Positions 45,233 to 58,200 of a stretch of 64,000 nucleotides of DNA are shown in pieces. The notes beneath the pieces are model-generated. The model had not been told where the DNA came from. It did no database searches and saw nothing but the letters and a program-made list of their open reading frames with translations. Positions within the stretch are counted from its first letter, which is position 1; every line of letters starts with the position of its first letter. The stretch is taken from assembly GCF_947623445.1 (NCBI RefSeq), contig NC_135244.1:5828001-5892000 (forward strand). The letters run 5' to 3'. A program made the position numbers and the translations under genes. Origin of the DNA: Clavelina lepadiformis (lineage: Eukaryota > Chordata > Ascidiacea > Aplousobranchia > Clavelinidae).

Positions 45233-48200
45233 AGGAGGATGTTTCATCTAATTCCCAATGCTGTGCTGGACATTTTACTGTTAAAGAGAGCAAATCAGTA
45301 TGTGGAGATGTTAAGCAACTTCATTTTGGTGGATTCAGTGCTGCTTATATAAACTGAGCGTTGTAATCTGATGATGTCTTACATAAAATCCCTGTCTGAT
45401 TTTGCATATTTTATACTTCGCCATTTTTTAGATCACAAAATTTTGGCAAAATAATTCATGGATGTTTGAACAGGCATATATTGTATTGTTAAGCTAGGAA
45501 TTGCAATAACAGCATTTTAGTTATTCAGTGTACTGTGTTCAATTTTTTCAAAAGCAGTTACATAAAAAAACGTTGCACTGATACATGCAATACCTTTTCC
45601 TAAGAAGAACTGACAAAGCTAAAGAAAATGATGTATTTCCAATTGGAGTAATTCAGTTAGTTGACACTAGCATAATGTAGTCCATGGTTAATCAGTTACA
45701 AGATTGTTTTAATTTTTGCACGACAGCCAGCGTATGAGTACTTGTATACTGTTCATCAATATCACCATTGTGAACACTTCGTTGATAAAAAAACTGTTGT
45801 AGTCATCATCAGTAAAATGCCCTTTTTGGTAAGCTTATTAATGGTTATCGCTTGGGAACCTGCTGTATCATTTCTTGCTGCAATAGGGTCAGTTTGGCAA
45901 CAGATAATCAAAATAACCTCTCAAAGCTTCAGTTCTTGGTCAACAAAAAAGCTGTACTGTAGAGCGCAGAATCAATATTTTATTTTTCACCCAAAGCGCG
46001 GTGGTGACGAAAAAGTCAAGCCAGTTGTTGTTGCCGTGCGCTAATAAACGGTAAAAAAAGTGACAAAGCCCAAATGGCTTAAAATGTGCTCCAGAATAAT
46101 TAATTAAAGTAAAAATTGCTAGTAACAACTAGCACGACCACTAAACCCATAAAGTGGAAGTTATGCAGACGAGCAGGTGGTGTGTTCAAGTAAGAGATGG
46201 TGAAGAATTGCTTCAATGCTGTACATCAGTGGATGGGAAAAGAAACTCCATCCCTGGCAAGAACCTGATTTCTGGTGGCCATGACAAAAATGTAGGGTGT
46301 TGTTGATTAGCCCGAGTTTGTACAGCAAGAATACACACCAATGATGATCTTCGGAATTCTCTGGTACATCGACAGTGATGTACGGGGAAAGATACCTATG
46401 TCGTCCATTAGATGAATCTAAATGTTCATACAATATCATTAATCCTGTATTAAACTTGAAAAGTTTACAATTACAATTCCTTTTTATGTTGTATTTTTTA
46501 CGATAACCAACGAGTTTCAAGAGTATTTGCATATAACAAGAATAAATACTGTGAGGAAGTTTAAAATCTATCTGCGCCAAGTTTCCTGGGAAAAAAACAG
46601 CAAATCCATGCTCTTTCAAATGTCACTGAAGTTTTTACGTTGTAGTTTTTTACGTAGGAAGTTCTTAGTCAAGAGTTATTTTAAAATCCTTAATTTAAGT
46701 TAAAATTGCAATGAAATAAAATTTCACTTTACACGTTCTTTGGCCGTTTGTATGTCGGAAATTTTTAAAAAAAGTGCAGCGGTAGCCCTTTTGCTATTAC
46801 AACATGCAATGTTTTCCGTATTGTAAACGGACTTTATTAATACAATACGCTTATCATAAACCTAAAAGTCTAAATGAAATTTATTCTCATCTCCTCAAAC
46901 TTGTGATAAAAATTTATTGTGTCATTAGGGACTCGCATTGGCTGATGATGTTTTATAAGGTACCTGTGCCTAATAAGGCCCGGTCCCTAATAAGGCCCAT
47001 TGCTCATATTTCGCAAACCCGTGCAAATAAATGAAAAATTTTATCCCTATATAAAAACTAATATAAATTCATGATGGTTTACCAGATTTCATCCTTGTCA
47101 CGTGATCAACCGATTCGCTAGAGCACAACAAAAATTTGATACTGTATTTGCAGTTAAGGTGGTTTTGTTAATTTAGAAAAAAAGTAAGTGAGAATTTGGC
47201 CGGTTAAATGAACTGTTGTCAGCCGGCTGAAGTTTTCATGTAACAACCAACTTAGTATTGAAAAGGATAATGCACTTTTTTTTGCTAAACTTTTTCTGAT
47301 AATAAAAATGTGACATTTTTTTCGTGGATGCCACATGCGCCTAATAAGGCCCATGCAAGATGCTTGGCTAATTGATTTCCAGACTTCAAGAGTGGTTCCA
47401 GTCATCAGTTGGCAAGTTGTTGCAGTTACTTTTTTTTTCAACCTACGTTTGTTGGTCGTTGTCCTATACACAAATTGGTGGTTGCTGTCTTGTTTTATTT
47501 GCTTAATACGATTTTTCAGCTATGTTTTGAATCAAAATACTCACAAAATTGGTGAGGCTCCTAATAAGGCCCATTTTTTGGAATTTTTAATTTCTTTATA
47601 AAAATTTTTTGGTGGGTTGTCAGGTAGGTTATTGTGGTTTTAATATGTTGTAGTCATATACCTTCACTAATAGAATACGATTTTTCAGTCTATTCTCATT
47701 TGTGTTTCTTGAGTTATTTTCAAAAAAGTGTTAGGTGAGCCTTAATTGGTACAGGTACCTTAGACTTCTTGCCAAGTATAGTTTTGACAAAGTTAATGTT
47801 ACGGCAAGGAAATTTCATCAGAAAAGCATACCTTATTAGCTATGGGGCCCATAAAGTTATAACTTGACAGAGTACATATTCCCATGTCATTAATCCGCAT
47901 TCTTTTGTTTACACCAGTTTTATAATCGATACCTATCTATGGTTGGTTTATCAAATCAGCAACGTCTCTAACGTAACTTTTTTTCCACCACATACACGCT
48001 CTTACCTTACACTTTAACCAGAAAATGACACAGCGAGGAACTGATAAATCAGCAAGCGAGACCATATTGCGACGTACTTTCTCATTTTTGCGGTATGTTA
48101 AAATTTTGCAGGGCGAATTTATTACTGGGTTAAAAAAATACGTTGAGGGCAGCATGGAATACAAGCGACGACAAGTGCTCTAAAGAATAACCAAGAAATT

Positions 48201-49289
48201 CCCAACACTTGAAAAGGTTGGTCCCAATGAAAGAGAAAAAGTTTGTAGAATATCACATATGTCTTTAAACCTGCTGCGGTATCAAAGTAACCAAACGAAT
48301 GCACTTTATCAAACTAGGCCCAAGTATAAACAGGTTAAATTCCGACCGGTTATTTAGAAATAGGTTTGAACTCAGATCTAAATTTTTAAGCACTATGATT
48401 TTAGCAGTATTGCAACGCGAGTTAGAAACTCGAAAAGGTAGTACAAGACCTACTTTTCTACATACCGCTAGACGAATAAAAGAGCACTCAGAAAACTAAG
48501 AGGAGTAACCTGACCAATTTAACCATATACATCTTAAGCCCTTTTAGTTCCCTGAGTATAGTCTTAGTTCTTTTTGTCCTCTAACGGTATTTAGAGAGGT
48601 CCGTACCAAAAGGTTTGCTTCGAAAAACAACAGAAGGATAACAAAGGTGTTAAATAGGACTAAAGCAATAAAAAAGTACAAAAATTACAAGTATGAAAAA
48701 TAACACACTGAAACGCGAGATTAAAAAAATATTCCGATAAATGACATTGTAAAACATGCACACGATTCATTTGTACGAACTAACAGGAAAAAATACTGAA
48801 AATTGTAACGAAGTACATAGAAATATAGACAGTGTTGTTTTAAAACTGTTGCTGTGATTAAATTGTTTCAACACAAGAGGCGTGATCCGGCATTTACTAA
48901 AAGGCTTAAAAGCCAAAATGTTATTTAGAATCTTCACTTAGTAACATTTCATGAACAGAAATCAAACTTAAACGGCACCACCACGTTAAGTACACAAAAT
49001 GAAATATTTTAATGTGTAAAAATCGCTCCATTTTCCAGGTAATGTTGCCCCAACATGATTTTTAAATACCCTATCACTCAATTTCATTGCTTGTAGCTGA
49101 AGTTGTCATGACTTCAAGCTGTTGCTATCGCTCCAACGCCTTTCTACTCCCTTCTGAAGTTCTGACGAATGAGGCTTTATGAGGCCGTTAATGCACCGAA
49201 TCCTTGGTTCAACCCGAACATTAACGAGCTTGTTAGTTTAAGTCTGTGGCGAATTTGTAACCTTCCACAAAAGGCTGTGTGTTCCGCCA
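45233..49289. other. Convergent intergenic region between GRPEL1 and the receptor phosphatase
   Basis: Holds both 3'UTRs and the MITE at 46958-47760. The 152-codon open frame at 46161-46619 (minus) starts at a non-ATG codon and shows no domain. A sequence near 46041-46090 repeats one near 40979-41030. Confidence 0.5.
46958..47760. mobile_element. TA-flanked MITE with repeated CCTAATAAGGCCC motif
   Basis: The left end AGGTACCTGTGCCTAATAAGGC and the right end, reversed, AGGTACCTGTACCAATTAAGGC are inverted repeats directly flanked by TA on both sides. The motif CCTAATAAGGCCC recurs at about 46969, 46986, 47340 and 47560. The 803 bp body has no transposase. TA target duplication plus subterminal repeats indicates a non-autonomous DNA element of unassigned family. 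Confidence 0.7.
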
Positions 49290-52200
49290 TCATTTGAAGT
49301 TGTAATATTCGCTCATTGAATCAATATATTCCTGAACCGCGCGATAACAAAATTCGTATTGTTCCTGAAACAGGTAAAAATCAAAGAAACAGTTTAATTA
49401 AATACTTAAATGTAAAACTTGAATAGCTGAAATCACAACTGCTGTAACCGTTTGCATTTAAGCTAAGGAGTCATCTTACCAGATTTTGCACCATATGAGG
49501 TCTCTGCATTCTTAAACACTTGACAATTTGAAACATATCTAATACACCTTCAGCTTTAACTTGCTCCAGCGCAGTAGAAAGCGCACAGAAGGCTCCGGTA
49601 CGGCCAGCTCCAGCGCTATAACAAGTAACAAAATAGATCATACCGTGTGTATTGGATACACGTACAACGTGCAATAGACGTTTTGCCGAGTCCAGTCTAC
49701 TTTCACGATTTAACAAGCCGAAAATTACAAACTTGGCAATCTAACTAACCTGCAATGGATGGTGATTGGATGATTGCCTGATGTCTGCTGCTGCTTTTGT
49801 ACCTGCTCGACCAGTTCAATCATGCTGAAACCGGACACCGGTGGACCTGTTTCCGGCCAGCCGTGGTAATGAAACTGCGCAACATATATCATGTCGTCAC
49901 AATACCGAAAATGCAATTTGTACAATTTCCTCAAAAGCGTTTGAAATACAAAGCGAATTTTTTCGATGACCGACTGACCTGTCGGACCAAGTGCTTTCGG
50001 TCATTTTGATCGCCGGTGCTAGTCACGACGAAATCGCGCGTGGTGTAGTTATCCAGTTCATTTTCTGAGATATGTTCAACCTGAAGATCGCCGTATATCA
50101 TCGCCCCGTCGTCAGGCCAGTACTGCTCGCATTTAGCCTACGCAAATATAACAGCGGAAAATAAACTAATGATGCAAATGTTTCTGCATACAACTTCTAC
50201 TGAAGCAAATTTCTGATTTAGCCGAAGAGCAAGGAGTATAATGTTCCAGCCTTTTCCAGAATTTCACTACTCATGAGAAGTATCATTATTCCTACCTGGC
50301 CGCGTTCGACGAGCTCAGTCAGCATGACGATAGAGGCAGATTTCGATTCCCAGATCAACCTCCAGAAATCCTCCACTGTGTGAGGAAGAGGGCCCTGGGT
50401 GGCGATGTAGGCGTCTTTTTGACGATAACCCTGTGCGATAAATCACTGTAAGTACAATGTCCAGTATCCCGTCACTTCCAAAGCAATTCTAGTGCGATCT
50501 ACTACTTCATAGTAGCAGGATATAAATAGTAGCTCGAAGTGACTGAAGAACGCTCTTAAAATAACGAACATCTTTGAAAGTAGAAATATTTTTGCATTGA
50601 TAGTCAATTTCATATATCAACATAATTTGCCAACTCACATCAATATAGGATGCGTTGATGTAATCTGTGTTTTCAACTCCACGTTTGATAGGAAGTATAA
50701 CTCTATTCCAGTCATCTGCCAAACACGTTATTATCAATTAAACCAATCGAATTAACTAATTTAATAGTTGTTTAATATATCGTAAATTTGGTCGAACTTC
50801 CAAGTAGTCACGAAAATGATGATGAATTAATCGAACGCAAAGAGGCAGAAGGTCTGTTGAAAGGACTTACATGGCAAGATGAGGAGGACTCTGTTCTTCC
50901 TCATGTTGGCTGGATGATTACCGGCTCTCATTTGCTCCTTCTGGATCCTTATTGTCGTCAGTTTCTACATGGTTTAGAAAAGCAACTTTTAATAAATTGC
51001 TGGCAACAAAAAAAACAGTATCTAGAGTACAGTATGAATACAATACAATACATGCTAACAGATATATGATAAAGTTTTTAACCATAGCAAAATAAGCAAA
51101 TAGCAGTGTCCAAATGATAGCACGTGTTTTCAGAAATAACGTTTATCTTAAACAGTGATTCGTTCTTTCTCGCAATTGAGTTGCAAGCAATCAGTCATGC
51201 TTAGAACTTGAAATATTTCGTCACCTTAAATTCATGTTCCATGCCTGTGACGTTTCCAGGCATCCTCTGGTTAAGTTCGTCGATGTGCGCGCTAACTTCT
51301 GTCGCCTCCACCTCTGTATCTCCGTACAGGTGATGTTCCAAAAGAGCTTGATAGATGAAGATGTATTGTTGCTGCCAAAGAAAAAAACGCGTTGTGAACA
51401 CGCATGCAAGGAGATGCAAGTAAGGCTGATGTTAGAATAGGGATGAACGTGCAATTTGCGAATGGAAATATTCTGCGTGAAGCAGCTCTGTTGTCTTACA
51501 AGTTGAACCCATAGTACAAATGCAATCCGATGAATCGAACTCATGTGAATGGAGAGTTAAGACAAACGTGCTTGTAGGTCCAATGTTTGTTTAAGGGGAT
51601 TGTAAACAAACGCTCCTACCTCTGTTTGGACCATTTCTGGTCGTTGACTTCTCATCTGGGAAACGAACCCATAGACATCAACTTTATTTTCGCGTAGCAT
51701 CATGTCAACCATTGCATCGACGCAGATGAAAGTGCCAGTACGTCCGACACCGGCGCTGATACGAAAATATGAGGTCAGAAATTAATCATTGTTTAAGGCT
51801 GTTCATGTTTAGGTTTAATGGAAAATAAATATTACCTATTGATAAGCGGTTTCTATTCTACATGAAATAGAAATATGTATCTGGCTATGAAGGTGCTAGT
51901 AGTGGTTGTAAAGCAGTCCTTACTAATTTCACATTTTTAAAGTCTTACCCACCAAGATACTTAGTGGATCTACATTCTTTGCCAATACCTGGACAAAACA
52001 AAGCATCAAGTACCCAGAACATACCTGCAATGTACGACGATAGCTCCATAACCGGTAGGACTGCCGTGTTTAATTTTGCGGAGAAACTTTAGCATTCCCG
52101 ACGGTGTCTTGGGTACGCCGAAATCGGGCCAGCTGGTGAAGTGATATTGCATTAAGTTCCTGCGCATGCTTAAAGTGGCATCCCCTCGCACCTATGTTTA

Positions 52201-55200
52201 AATAGAACATGTACGATACAGATGATGAACTCACAGCATATATGTCGCAAAGTCTCAGATTAATATTAAAGTCGCTTACAATGGAACTCGTTTATTTCCA
52301 TAAATGAAAATTAAAAGTGAAAGCAAAGCGTCAACAAGTAGCTGTGAAGATATTCCCATCTCATATAAATTAAATACATTTAACCAGATTGTGTGAACAA
52401 CAAGTTTTCAATTTGGCGCCATTGCAAGTGTTGTAACAGCCGTATGCATAATTTCCCGACCTGCTGAATGGTGAATTTCCTCACGGTGTAATCCACCAGG
52501 TGATTTTCCCCGATGAATACGACGTTCAAATCATTGTAGAGCTGGCTGCCAGATTGCGGCCAATACAAGGCACATTTTGACTATGAAGTAAAAAGTTCAG
52601 TTTTCCTTTCAGTTATTTTTTTGAACTTAATTCACTAATTTTCCTACTAACTTTTCTCACTGGTATTTAGATCAGTGCAAGCGTTACGCGGCCACTTCAA
52701 ATAACAAAACGGCGGATTTGACAATTTTAAGCAATCGATAAGTAATATAATTAACCACACGAATAGTAGCCAGTGTAAATTACTATGGAGCTCGAACAGC
52801 CCGAAGCTGCAAAGAGTAATCAAGTATAGAAACGACTTAATCGATAAATAATATAACTCTCAATATTACCTCCTTCCCTTCATTAAGCTTAGTCACCATG
52901 ATGATAGTGGTCACATTTTGATCCCAAATCATTCTCCAGAAGTCATCAACCGTACATTCCTTTGGACCTTGGGCGGCTATAAATTTGCCTTTGTGTTTGT
53001 AACCCTGTGACGTTATTAGGTTTATTGTGATATCACAGGCGGGTCTTTTGTTAGGCGCTAAAACACGTTATTGTGTAACACCGTTAAAATAGAATATTGA
53101 GCAGTAAAACGTAATGGCGGCGTAAATTAACGACTTTGGTGATCAATTAATTATTTGACTTACGTCGATAAACGAAGCGTTGATGTAATCGTTGTCTGTG
53201 CCGTTTGCCTTTGGTAAAACTACTCTGGAATGATCATCTGAAAAGCAAAAAACGAACTTATTTGCTATTAATTACAGCCAAGAATGGTAGTTAAAATTGT
53301 TTGGTATAGGTTCTGAACTTCTAACAAACGTGCACTTGTGCTAAAGATTGTAACAGATAAACCGTACATGGAATGACGTTGGTGTATCTGTTCTTCTCCT
53401 TATTCATTGCTTTGCCGCCGTTTTCACGAGTTCCATGGCCTTCTGGCAAACCCTGTTGACAAAATGATGCTATCGGTGTAATAAAGACCGTGTTGACAAA
53501 AGTTACAGCAAACAAACCACGTCATTTCTTCTGCTTAACTAATGCCGATATAGTCGTCTACTCACCGAAAACTCTTCACGGAAAAGCTTGTCGTCATCTG
53601 CATGCTTTCTTGTGAATTCAGATTCAAGTCGGTCCAAGGGTACGGCGGGAAATCTTCGGTTGGTGCTACCATTCGGGATTAACTTCTGGAGCTGACTTTC
53701 ATCGTAGCGGTGTCTGAAATGTAATAACATTTGTACCAATCTCCTTATAGTTTATCTTCTTAAAACACAAAATATCGTGAACAATGGAACAGCAAAGTGG
53801 ACTGTTGGTTGCAAGTGCTTGGATATCGTTATCGTTGTTGAATAGCAAGAAAGTAGGAGTTTATTAATTGGAATAAAAAGTTTCATCGCATTATGTGAAA
53901 TTAATGGTTTTGGCGTCAGTTGCATTTCCTTCTAATTCCATCATAAATAATTAAGAGGGCAGTCTCGATAATAAAACTCAAGGACAACAATTTCAACAAA
54001 AAACGGTAGCAAGCTCTGAAACACTCACTCGGTCATTGGGATGCCTTTGCTAAAACTTTGCTTGTTGTTTCTGCGCCTCCAAACAATGCATAAGACAATG
54101 ATGACGACGATGAGAACCACCCCTACTATTGACACTGCGATTGGGATAATGGGGATGCCAGCCGAAGCGGGGTTTTCCCCAGTCCCGGGGGTAGAAGTAG
54201 GAGTAGGTGTTTTCTGGGCATCATCTCGGTTTCCGCTGCTGTTAGGTTTTTCTGGAATAACATAATCGATGGTCTTGAAAATCGCCATACAACTAACGTA
54301 AGACATAAAACAAATTAAAGTACATTGCTATATACTTGTATGCATACCGTGGACCGTATCTGTGGAGCACATGCAAGTGTACATATAGTTGCATTCATTT
54401 GCAAACAAATGACAAAAGGCTTTAACGCAAAAATAAATATCATTGTCTACCTGTAGGAATAAATGGTGGTTTTGTGTTGACAGACACTGGAGTAATACCG
54501 ATGACGTTGGTCGGTGGTGTTGCTGTTGTGCTGGTGGTGGAGGTCATGGTTGTTGTTGAACTGGTGGTAGTTGACTTTGTGGTTCTTTTCGTGGTTGCTG
54601 TCGCATTCGTTGTTGTGGTTGGTGGTGTTGTGGTGGGTATTAATTCTGCAAAAACGGTAAAAAATCTTAAATCCATGATAAAGTTCGTTCCAAGAACTGA
54701 TGTGGTGTTTAAGGAACAAGTCCACATTGCTGCTGACTGCTGTGAGTTACTGCAAAAAAGTAAAACTATACTACATGTTTGGGTTATGGTGGAAAAAGTC
54801 ACCAATACAAAATGCCATTGAAAATGAAACTATAGTTTGATTCTAAAAAGAAGTTTAGCAAACATTTTTTCATCTTAAAAGTACATATATACTGTTTAAA
54901 GCATGTTTAACATAAAACAAGTATCGCTCCAAAATTTCAAAATATTCTTCAACTAGTAACTCTGTAGATAACAGCGACAGAAAATTATATTTCAACAAAG
55001 TGTGGAGATAATAACCCTGAAGAGCCTGCTGAATATTTCACAAAAATCTAAGTCATTTTGCTTTTACACAAATTTATAAAAAAACAAGAAACATATACAA
55101 CGATGTCTACAAGCCAACCTCTCGTTCCCAATCGGCACCCAAATAAGAATGAAAGTATAATGAACTGCTGTTGCAATCAAATGTTTACACAGCATAAAAC

Positions 55201-58200
55201 AATCTTTAATTCTGTTTTGGTTCTGCAAATCTGTCAGCTTTTTTCACAAAAGAGTTTTCATAATTTTGAAACCTAACACTTAGCTAATAATTAACATTTG
55301 CTACAAATAGGTATCAAGAATAAAAAAGGAAAACTTCTTTTGCTTATACCAGCTTCCCATCTGCCTGACTCTATCATGGTTATCTTAGCACATGCTTGAA
55401 ATAACGATCTAAGCACACTTGACCATTTATGGAACCATGCTTTGTTAAACTGTTCAAAACCAGTAGCTTATGAATCTCAAGTGGCAGGCTTCAAAATCAA
55501 TCAGCTGAAAAAGTAGATTATAGAGGCCATTATGAACATATCTGTGGCCTGATGTAAATTTTTTCACAACATATTGCACGCAAACATGCATATGGTGTAG
55601 TTATTTGCTTTCCAGTACATGTGACTTGATAAACCACTGCTTCCATTTATCTTAATATATTGTATGCCAACAAAACTATCTTTCATGCTAATTCCTGGTT
55701 TTACTTTCGAGAAAATACAAATATATCCCTGGATTTTTATGCTAAGATGCTCATTATGTTAAGTTAATGAACTCCTATATGTACACAACTTGTATACATG
55801 TACAGTATATTCCTTGTGCAAATAAAATACTTCTGAGAGTATAAATAAGTACTAGTTTTATTGAGCTTAACTACTAATAGGCTTTAGTATCATATTTAAG
55901 TTATGGAATCTTTAGTGCTTACCTGTGAACTTGATTTCTTGATTAAACTGCTAAATAGAAATGTATTTTTCACCTCACACTGACCATAATGCTTTCAGTT
56001 CCTCAATTCTTTTTGGCTACATGAAAAACTACATCAGCGCAAAGCTCATAAAATGTCCTCGCCTCATGATTGGAAATGTAGACTCTGACTGTGTTTAAAT
56101 AAAAAGTAAAGGTAAGGGTACTACTTCAATAAAGTCTTTCTTCTAAACCGGCAACAGGGCTGTTAGTGTTAACAGCTTTATCTTTCTACATATTATATCA
56201 TGTCATCTCACCAAGCCATTTCAAATATTCAACACACAGTTACCAGTTACAACACACACTCTTGCTCAAATTCTTTGACATGGTGTTTACTAAGACTATG
56301 ACAGTTTCTACCAAATTGCCTATGGCTAAACTAGTGGCTTCCTGTAATGAAATTCTAATTGTATGTGCAACTTTACTATCTACGGCTTTATTTCATCTGA
56401 ATATTCTCACGTTTTTCACAGAGCATAAGCAGATACACTTTCGTGAGCTTCTTAATAGAATTAACAATATCTATTTATTTTCAATCATAAAAAACACAAA
56501 ATCTTAGAAACATGCATTATTTCACAGAAGTTTAACCATTCCATACTTTACTAAATATGGCCTCTGGGCAGCTAAGCAATTACTAAAGCAATTTTAAATG
56601 TTTGAGGAAATTTATTTAAAACGTCATTCCTGCCACAACACTCAACCATCAACTGACCTGAAAATCTGCAAAAATTATGAAAACAATTCAAAAAGATTGT
56701 GTTACCAAGTTTGTCACAACACAATTTTTCCAACTAACTGTCAATCCTAATGAATGGTAAAAGCTGCTACACCTTCACAGACTACAAGTTTATGGCCAAA
56801 CTTTTTGATACTAATTATTTCCCAGGGTATTAAGAACAATCCAAAGGTCTGATCTGTAATGAGCAAACATGCAAACAACCATAACCTACCTTTGATGTCA
56901 CTATACTCTCCTGACATTGTGGCAAGTGCAGTGAGTTCAAGCAAGTTGGTTTAAGTTTGGTCAAGTTATATTATTTTTATCCGGTTTTATAGGAACTTCA
57001 AGGGTATTTAGTTTCAGTCAGTCATATCATAACAAACACACTTTTCCTAATGTATTAGAATGATAAAAGGTACCGATAAATGATACTGAAAGGAACATGA
57101 ACGATATTATTGAATAACCTATTTTACTAGGCTTTCTATTTCTAGATTTCTAAAATATATTTGTAAACATGAGGTTATATCACAACAAACACAGTCTTCT
57201 TAATGTATGTATTAGTACAATAGAGCACAACAATTGAATAAAGCATTAAGATATCAATGAATATGCTTTACCTTGTCAATCTTTCTATTTCTAATCTTAA
57301 GTATAATTTCTAGACTAAAAATGAGTATAATATAAACTCAAGACTATGTAAATACTTTTTTAAGAAAAATAATCATGTATACACATGTACTTCGTTGCAA
57401 AAACAATTGAAAACTTGCTAATCTTTTGCAGTACCTACTGCTACTGCCTGTTTCGCTTATGCAAATCTAAAACATTTAAATTATACAGGTTTAAAATAGG
57501 ATAATAGCTATCTATGACTGTACTCGACAAAGTTGCATCTGATCTATGTACTTGTACAATATAACAAACTTTGGTAGCATTACAAAACATCATTGTAATC
57601 GATCTTTAGCTGTATTAAAACTACCTTTTACATCTTTTGAAGAACTGTTAATTAGTTCCATTGTGTAGTTCGGAAAAACTAAGTCAAATACTTAAAAGAT
57701 CAAACACAACAAAAGACTCTTGAAAACACAAAAGCATCACAAGCCTGGCTGGATCTGCACTGTAATATCGATATAAGGGATTTGAACCACGGGCTGTATT
57801 GGCAGAGTGTGAAGTTCTGTAGCTCATAATAGATCCCTAGTCTACACAGTGTGAAGTTGTGGAATGTGTTCAACAAACACACATAATCAACCATGGAAGA
57901 CAAATAGATCATAAAAACGACCAAGTCAAGATTTCAAGTTATTGTTGTATATGTTACATCATATCTCAAACACCCAAATGGTCACTTATTTAGCTATCGC
58001 AGACATACAACATAACTGTTTCATTTGGTTCATCAAAATTAAAGTAATTCGCTGGCAGCAAACAACCCACAAATGTTTAATCTTACCGCATTTGGGAAAC
58101 AGTGCAGGGGACCATGTCTTGTCTTCCTTGCATGTGGCCTTGCTAGTCCCAACCCGGTTGTAATTATCACCGCATACGAACACACACACTGAGAGATATT

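Noticed and set aside
46161-46619. 152-codon minus-strand open frame
   Set aside because: Non-ATG start, no domain or repeat signature, no splice context; likely chance.
54440-54805. Extended minus-strand frame ahead of the stalk that resembles a signal peptide (CSIVLLFC)
   Set aside because: Its first codon is TTG, not ATG, it lacks a basic start, and a good acceptor (TTTTTGCAG) at the stalk boundary shows that the upstream part is intron.
54474-54821. Plus-strand open frame rich in Val/Ala that looks like a membrane protein
   Set aside because: It is the antisense of the Thr-rich stalk exon; runs of ACC/ACA read backwards as GGT/TGT and give spurious hydrophobic residues.
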